From the NCBI GenBank assembly GCA_964504305.1, contig CAZDEB010000012.1, positions 37,957 through 101,956 of the forward strand: 64,000 nt of DNA, read 5' to 3'. The notes below the pieces were generated by a model. It made no database searches. It was given only the letters and a program-made list of their open reading frames with translations, and had not been told where the DNA came from. The position numbers and the translations under genes are program-made. Below, piece after piece: positions 60,273 through 64,000 of this stretch (positions are counted from its first letter, which is position 1; every line of letters starts with the position of its first letter). The stretch comes from UBA11606 sp964504305. Lineage in GTDB: Bacteria; Actinomycetota; Acidimicrobiia; Acidimicrobiales; Aldehydirespiratoraceae.

Positions 60273-61190
60273 ATGACCACCACCGATGTCGAACCCGAGT
60301 CGGACTCAATTCGCGGCCTCGGGGTCGTCGGCGCCTTGGTTGCGGTCTCGGTCTGGGGCGCCTCGGGCGTCATTGCCAAAGAGATCGATATGGGCGGCCT
60401 GGCCATCGGGACGTACCGATTTGGCACGTACGGACTTGTGGTCGCCATCGTGATGAACGTACGCGGTGTCCGGGTGGGCTGGCGGATCATGAAGGGGTCG
60501 ATGATGGGCGGCATCGCGCTCGGCTGCGATGTGGCGCTGTTCTTCTCGGCAATCAAACTCACCACGGTCGCCAACGCCACCGTAATTGGGGCTATGCAAC
60601 CGGCGGTGGTGGCAATCATCGCCAACCGAGTTTTCGGTGAGGTGATCCGGGCCCGCGATATCGCCCTCGGAGCACTAGCGCTCGTAGGCGTCGTGGTGGT
60701 CGTAATGGGAGCAGCAGCCGACGCACCAGCGGATCTACGAGGCGACGCCCTCGCCGTCGGGGCGTTGTTTGCCTGGTCGGCCTACTTTATTTTCGCCAAA
60801 CGTTCCGCCGGTCGAATCACCTCCAACGAGTACACCGTTGGTGCGGCGATCTGGGTCGCGATCATCAACGCGCCACTAGCCCTGCTCTTTGGCCAGAGCC
60901 TCGCTTGGCCATCGGGCGAGAGTTGGGCTTGGTTGCTGGTGATGGCCTTCGGCGCCGGCATATTTGGTCACGCGGTCATGAACTGGTCGCTGCAACAGAT
61001 CCCGCTATGGCTCGGATCGACGTTCACTCTCTTGGTCCCGGTCATCTCCGCGGCGGCCGCGTGGGCGTTCCTGGACGAACCACTCACCGGGCTGCAGGTC
61101 GTGGCCATGGGTGTGGTCCTCGTCTCGTTAGCGGGCGTAATCACCGGTCAAGCGGGGATCGGTTCGCGACCACGCCCGTTACGCCGCTAG
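60273..61190 (+). CDS. EamA/DMT-family transporter
   Basis: A 305-residue polytopic membrane protein with about ten hydrophobic helices and two EamA repeats (VSVWGASGVIAKEIDMGGLAIGTYRFG; then ALFAWSAYFIFAKRSAGRI). Near-end helices are LGSTFTLLVPVISAAAAWAFLDEPL and VVAMGVVLVSLAGVI, normal for the drug/metabolite transporter superfamily. Probably an exporter of an amino acid or other small metabolite; substrate unknown. ATG at 60273 opens the protein right after the divergent DUF2993-like start. Confidence 0.87.
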   Translation: MTTTDVEPESDSIRGLGVVGALVAVSVWGASGVIAKEIDMGGLAIGTYRFGTYGLVVAIVMNVRGVRVGWRIMKGSMMGGIALGCDVALFFSAIKLTTVANATVIGAMQPAVVAIIANRVFGEVIRARDIALGALALVGVVVVVMGAAADAPADLRGDALAVGALFAWSAYFIFAKRSAGRITSNEYTVGAAIWVAIINAPLALLFGQSLAWPSGESWAWLLVMAFGAGIFGHAVMNWSLQQIPLWLGSTFTLLVPVISAAAAWAFLDEPLTGLQVVAMGVVLVSLAGVITGQAGIGSRPRPLRR

Positions 61191-61291
61191 AGACGCGAGT
61201 AGCCGCGTGGCGCCGCGGCGGCACGCTAAATCATGTCTAAAACCGAAGACCGCGCTGGCGCCGGCCGTGCTAATCGGCCTACGGTCGACAG

Positions 61292-62092
61292 ATGAGCTCC
61301 CGACGGCGCGGCGTGCTGCTCCTTATCCTCTCGCTTTTCGCTTTGCCGCCTGCGGCCGCGGCTGCCGCTGACGACTCGGCTCCAGACGATCACACCATCG
61401 TTGCCGACGCTCCCATCAACGGCGGCGAAGCTGACCGCTCGGGACTCACTTCGTTTGTGTTTCCGGTGCCAGCAGACCACAGCTTCAGCAACGACTGGCA
61501 TGCTCCGCGCGATGGAGGTGCCCGTCTGCACAAAGGCACCGATGTGTTCACCGACAAGCACACTCCAGTTGTTGCGGTTGTCGACGGCACGATCGTGCTC
61601 GTGCGTCACTCGAACACGGGACTGTCGGGAAACATGGTTGTGCTCGAAGGCGCCGACGGCGTTCGCTATTTCTACATCCACCTCAACAACGACGAACCGG
61701 GAACCGATAACGGCGAGAACCTCTACGACCAGGCGTTCGCTCCCGGGATCAAGGCTGGAACCGAGGTCCACGCCGGGGATCCCGTCGGGTTCGTGGGCGA
61801 TTCGGGCAATGCCGAGAACACGCCGTCACACCTTCATTTCGGCGTCAGAGCGCCTGACGGCGCGGCGGTCAACCCCTATCCGATTCTCGCCGCGGCGGAC
61901 CCGGGTGGAACTTATGTCCTGGACATAACCGCTCTTGCGACCACCGGCGGCCACTGGCGGGCGCCGTTGTTGCTAGCACTCCTGACCTTGACCGCCGGCG
62001 CACATTTGCTCGGCCTGTCGGCGTTGGCTGGTCAGTCGGCGAGGCGGGTGGAGCGGGTGCTGGTGCCCGCTGAGCCGTCGGTTGCGCCCTGA
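61292..62092 (+). CDS. Peptidase M23 (LytM-type) with signal peptide and C-terminal membrane helix
   Basis: A 266-residue exported protein. The signal peptide is RRRGVLLLILSLFALPPAAAAAA; the LytM-type domain carries HKGTDVF (Zn site HxxxD, about residue 89) and SHLHFGVRAP (HxH-type). A second hydrophobic helix (LLLALLTLTAGAHLLGLSALAG) near the end should hold it in the membrane with a cytoplasmic basic tail, so it would act on cell-wall peptidoglycan near the membrane, by cleaving peptide cross-links. It overlaps the convergent TadG-like gene by 61 bases. Confidence 0.83.
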   Translation: MSSRRRGVLLLILSLFALPPAAAAAADDSAPDDHTIVADAPINGGEADRSGLTSFVFPVPADHSFSNDWHAPRDGGARLHKGTDVFTDKHTPVVAVVDGTIVLVRHSNTGLSGNMVVLEGADGVRYFYIHLNNDEPGTDNGENLYDQAFAPGIKAGTEVHAGDPVGFVGDSGNAENTPSHLHFGVRAPDGAAVNPYPILAAADPGGTYVLDITALATTGGHWRAPLLLALLTLTAGAHLLGLSALAGQSARRVERVLVPAEPSVAP

Positions 62093-63381
62093 ACAAATCC
62101 GGTCTCTTGGATCTGAACCCGGTAGGCAACCACGGGTGCACCCTCGGTACACAGACCCGAGCCGGTGTTGCCTCGGACTTGCAGTTCCGCGGTCGGGAGG
62201 TACACACCGCCGGTTATGCCCGCCGATGAGTCAACGACGCAACCGCTGGCACTCACATGGCCGACGCTCACGTTGTCACCGAGACTGAAGGCGTTGGTGT
62301 TGGTTCGGGCCTGGAGGATGGCAATCGGCGGGAACTCCCCGTTGTTGCCTCCGTAGTACTCGTTCGAGGGTCGGCTGCTGACACGAATAGTGTTGGGTCC
62401 CGACGCCCAGCTGGCGCTAGCGCTCGACCCCGGCCCGAAATACCACAGCACGTTCTCTGCCACAACGTGGATGCCGGCGCCCTCGATCTTGAACTGACCG
62501 GTGAATTCGTGGATGCCCGGCGAGAAGGTATAGGTACCTGGCTTGTCGAGAATGATCGAACCGTGCAGTCCAGGGGCGAACGTCTTGGTGGCCGAGTTGT
62601 AGCTACCGGATGAAATGACCGTGGGTTCAACCAGCGATGCCCATGGGTCAGTAGCCACCATCGACCCAGCAGTTGCGATGGGTGACACCGTCGCTGCGCC
62701 CGCAAGGCTCACTCCACCGACGGCACAGATACACGACGTTGGGTCGGTCGCGGTCGCCGACGTGGCGTCCTTCATATGAAAGCCGCTCGAGCTCGACGAG
62801 TTCGCGACCAGCGATCCACCAACACCAACGGCCCGCGCCACCCCTTCGAGGTGAAACGCCTGGGGGCCGGTCGGGTCGAGGGCCAGAATTGCCGGGCTGA
62901 TCACTATGGTTTCGTCCAAGATCGCCGTGGCGTCACGGCAGACTTCGCTGGGGGCCAGGCCCAGGGCCGGCGCAAAGAACCCGGACGACTGAGAACAGAC
63001 GTTGACCCAAACCTGTTGATAGGCGGGAACGGAGCTGAGCCCGGCATGCGGAGTTTCGATCTCGACGTAGGTGTCGCCAGCGGCGTAGCACAGCAAATCA
63101 GCGTTTGGCGTCCGACACACAGTGCTGGCAATGCTGACGTCAAGGTTTCGCCCGACGAAATCGGCCGCCACAAGGTGGGCGTTGTCCGTGGCGTGATGAT
63201 CAGAAGCGCTCGACGACAACTCGATTGCGGCTGCTGAGGACGCCATGTCGCTTACTGATTGATTTTGGCGGGTTAGCTGACGGGAGTCGCCTAGATCGAC
63301 GATCAGCGTCGCGAAACCCAGAAGCGCAATAAGACTCGCCGCGGCGATGAGAAGTACCGCTCCTCGCTCGTCGCTCCTCAT
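62032..63381 (-). CDS. TadG-like pilus assembly protein
   Basis: A 449-residue protein with an N-terminal TadE/TadG-type helix (GAVLLIAAASLIALLGFATLIVDLG) after a short positive start, then an external domain rich in Ser/Ala/Gly with cysteine pairs (CYAAGD, CSQSSGF, CICAVGG). The GD-x-R-x-L-T-R-Q-N segment after the helix fits TadG/TadE-type proteins of Flp pili. It follows the TadE-like gene with 4-base overlap (ATGA), as part of a tad operon that continues beyond the right edge. The long non-vWA external region of this copy was not recognised. Confidence 0.78.
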   Translation of the reverse strand: MRSDERGAVLLIAAASLIALLGFATLIVDLGDSRQLTRQNQSVSDMASSAAAIELSSSASDHHATDNAHLVAADFVGRNLDVSIASTVCRTPNADLLCYAAGDTYVEIETPHAGLSSVPAYQQVWVNVCSQSSGFFAPALGLAPSEVCRDATAILDETIVISPAILALDPTGPQAFHLEGVARAVGVGGSLVANSSSSSGFHMKDATSATATDPTSCICAVGGVSLAGAATVSPIATAGSMVATDPWASLVEPTVISSGSYNSATKTFAPGLHGSIILDKPGTYTFSPGIHEFTGQFKIEGAGIHVVAENVLWYFGPGSSASASWASGPNTIRVSSRPSNEYYGGNNGEFPPIAILQARTNTNAFSLGDNVSVGHVSASGCVVDSSAGITGGVYLPTAELQVRGNTGSGLCTEGAPVVAYRVQIQETGFVQGATDGSAGTSTRSTRLAD

Positions 63382-63890
63382 GCGCAGAAGCCCCAGCTTT
63401 GACCGGTCAGGGGCGGTTCGGAAAATGACTCAAACGCCACTGCTGCAACTTGTTCGATTCTTGACTCGACCTTCACCGTGGCGGCGCCGTCGTTGATCAT
63501 CGTCGCATAGACGCCGGTCAGCGATTCGTACGGCTTCTGCACGCAAACCCGTACCGCATTGCCCTCGACGTAGCCTCCAGTGTCGGGCAGCTCCAACCGG
63601 ACCACTACATCAGAACCGAGCCGAGACTTGACCTCGCAGATAAGGCCCTCGGTTGTGGCATTGACGGTGCCGGCATTGTGCGAACAGCCCGTCGCTCCAG
63701 AATTGCCCACCACTGCGTCACGGGCAACCTCACGGGTCTCCTGACGAACGGACTGAAGATCGTTCAGTACCCAGGCAAAGTCAACGAACCCCGCGAACAG
63801 AGCCAGTATGAGCGGAAGCACAACGGCCGCTTCCACAATGATCGCGCCCCTAGTTCGTTCGTGCGATCGATTGGTTCGCATCACGTTCAT
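63378..63890 (-). CDS. TadE-like pilus minor pilin
   Basis: A 170-residue TadE-type protein. The N-terminal segment RGAIIVEAAVVLPLILALFAGFVDFAWV has the glutamate (E5-like, GxxxVE) and hydrophobic helix of pseudopilins, followed by QSVRQETREVARDAVVGN and a beta-rich domain with four cysteines. ATG options are 63890 and 63881. The stop overlaps the TadG-like start (ATGA) and its own start overlaps the stop of the partial upstream gene (ATGA), so the operon is tightly coupled. Confidence 0.83.
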   Translation of the reverse strand: MNVMRTNRSHERTRGAIIVEAAVVLPLILALFAGFVDFAWVLNDLQSVRQETREVARDAVVGNSGATGCSHNAGTVNATTEGLICEVKSRLGSDVVVRLELPDTGGYVEGNAVRVCVQKPYESLTGVYATMINDGAATVKVESRIEQVAAVAFESFSEPPLTGQSWGFCA

Positions 63891-64000
63891 ACTTCGACTC
63901 CGGGGTCGATCGGCCCTAGGCCAACAGCCAAGTCGTGGGCCTTTTGACTCATCGGCACGACGAGCTGGGCGCTTGAGCCGAAATCGTCGGCGCTAACTGT
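63887..64000 (-). CDS. C-terminal end of a gene cut by the right edge
   Basis: Thirty-seven final residues of a minus-strand gene (VSADDFGSSAQLVVPMSQ then KAHDLAVGLGPIDPGVEV), ending in TGA at 63887-63889 that overlaps the ATG of the TadE-like gene. Position and coupling imply a tad-operon member, but the piece is too short to name. Confidence 0.6.
   Translation of the reverse strand, partial: TVSADDFGSSAQLVVPMSQKAHDLAVGLGPIDPGVEV

Noticed and set aside
1..64000. tRNA, rRNA or mobile elements, including a tRNA-Sec gene
   Set aside because: No gene-free stretch is long enough or shows the expected cloverleaf; no transposase or integrase motif was seen in any frame.

Overview
The window looks like a piece of an uncultured high-GC actinobacterial genome, most likely of the Acidimicrobiia type and probably from a metagenome assembly (two exact 100-N gaps at 28108-28207 and 29668-29767). 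The reasons are strong G/C third-position bias, many lipid and acyl-CoA genes (acyl-CoA dehydrogenases, class III CoA-transferases, a WS/DGAT acyltransferase, a HAD-PlsC fusion), F420/flavin-type oxidoreductases, an HBHA-like/XRE pair as in mycobacteria, threonine-rich linkers in secreted proteins and frequent GTG/TTG starts with 4-base stop/start overlaps. No rRNA, tRNA, CRISPR array, phage or insertion sequence was recognised. No stretch longer than about 175 bases lacks a gene.

The main discovery is a set of three genes that need an in-frame UGA read as selenocysteine: a UGSC-family protein (19-540), a SelW/Rdx-like CxxU protein (19346-19609) and a DsbA/FrnE-like protein with UPWC in place of CPWC (54708-55340). 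Each UGA is followed by a compact hairpin whose small apical loop contains GUG, 19 to 24 bases after the UGA. This is the position expected of a bacterial SECIS element. Ordinary gene calling would break or truncate all three genes.

Layout. 0-9.5 kb: UGSC selenoprotein, a methylsuccinyl-CoA dehydrogenase-like enzyme, CapA and an eIF2B-like protein, a thioredoxin-like protein, class I fumarase, a FetAB-like ABC exporter, an LLM oxidoreductase and a small LPXTG surface protein. 9.5-15 kb: DUF1501/DUF1800 secreted pair and the two transsulfuration-type PLP enzymes. 14.9-27.5 kb: acyl-CoA catabolism (three CoA-transferases, two acyl-CoA dehydrogenases, two hot-dog hydratase-like proteins), a Baeyer-Villiger-type monooxygenase and the coupled phosphotransferase-YbaK-SelW-decarboxylase operon. 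Four copies of a palindrome YCTGAC-N5-GTCAGR stand before one CoA-transferase, one acyl-CoA dehydrogenase and the LPXTG gene and suggest a small regulon. 27.5-30 kb: xylB-xylA, both interrupted by assembly gaps. 30-41.4 kb: a haloperoxidase-like lipoprotein, a second acyl-CoA dehydrogenase pair, triacylglycerol/wax synthesis, an arylsulfatase, an amidohydrolase and a TetR regulator. 41.4-47.2 kb: a gamma-butyrobetaine/carnitine degradation cluster (dioxygenase, beta-keto-acid cleavage enzyme, carnitine dehydrogenase, IclR regulator) with a kinase and a 3-hydroxyisobutyrate-dehydrogenase-like enzyme beside it. 47.3-54.5 kb: a 2405-residue secreted protein with nine SdrD-type B domains. 54.7-64 kb: DsbA-like selenoprotein, a phosphoribosyltransferase, the HBHA-like/XRE pair, amidase, PhzF, a lipid-binding-type protein, a DMT exporter, an M23 peptidase and the end of a Tad pilus locus.
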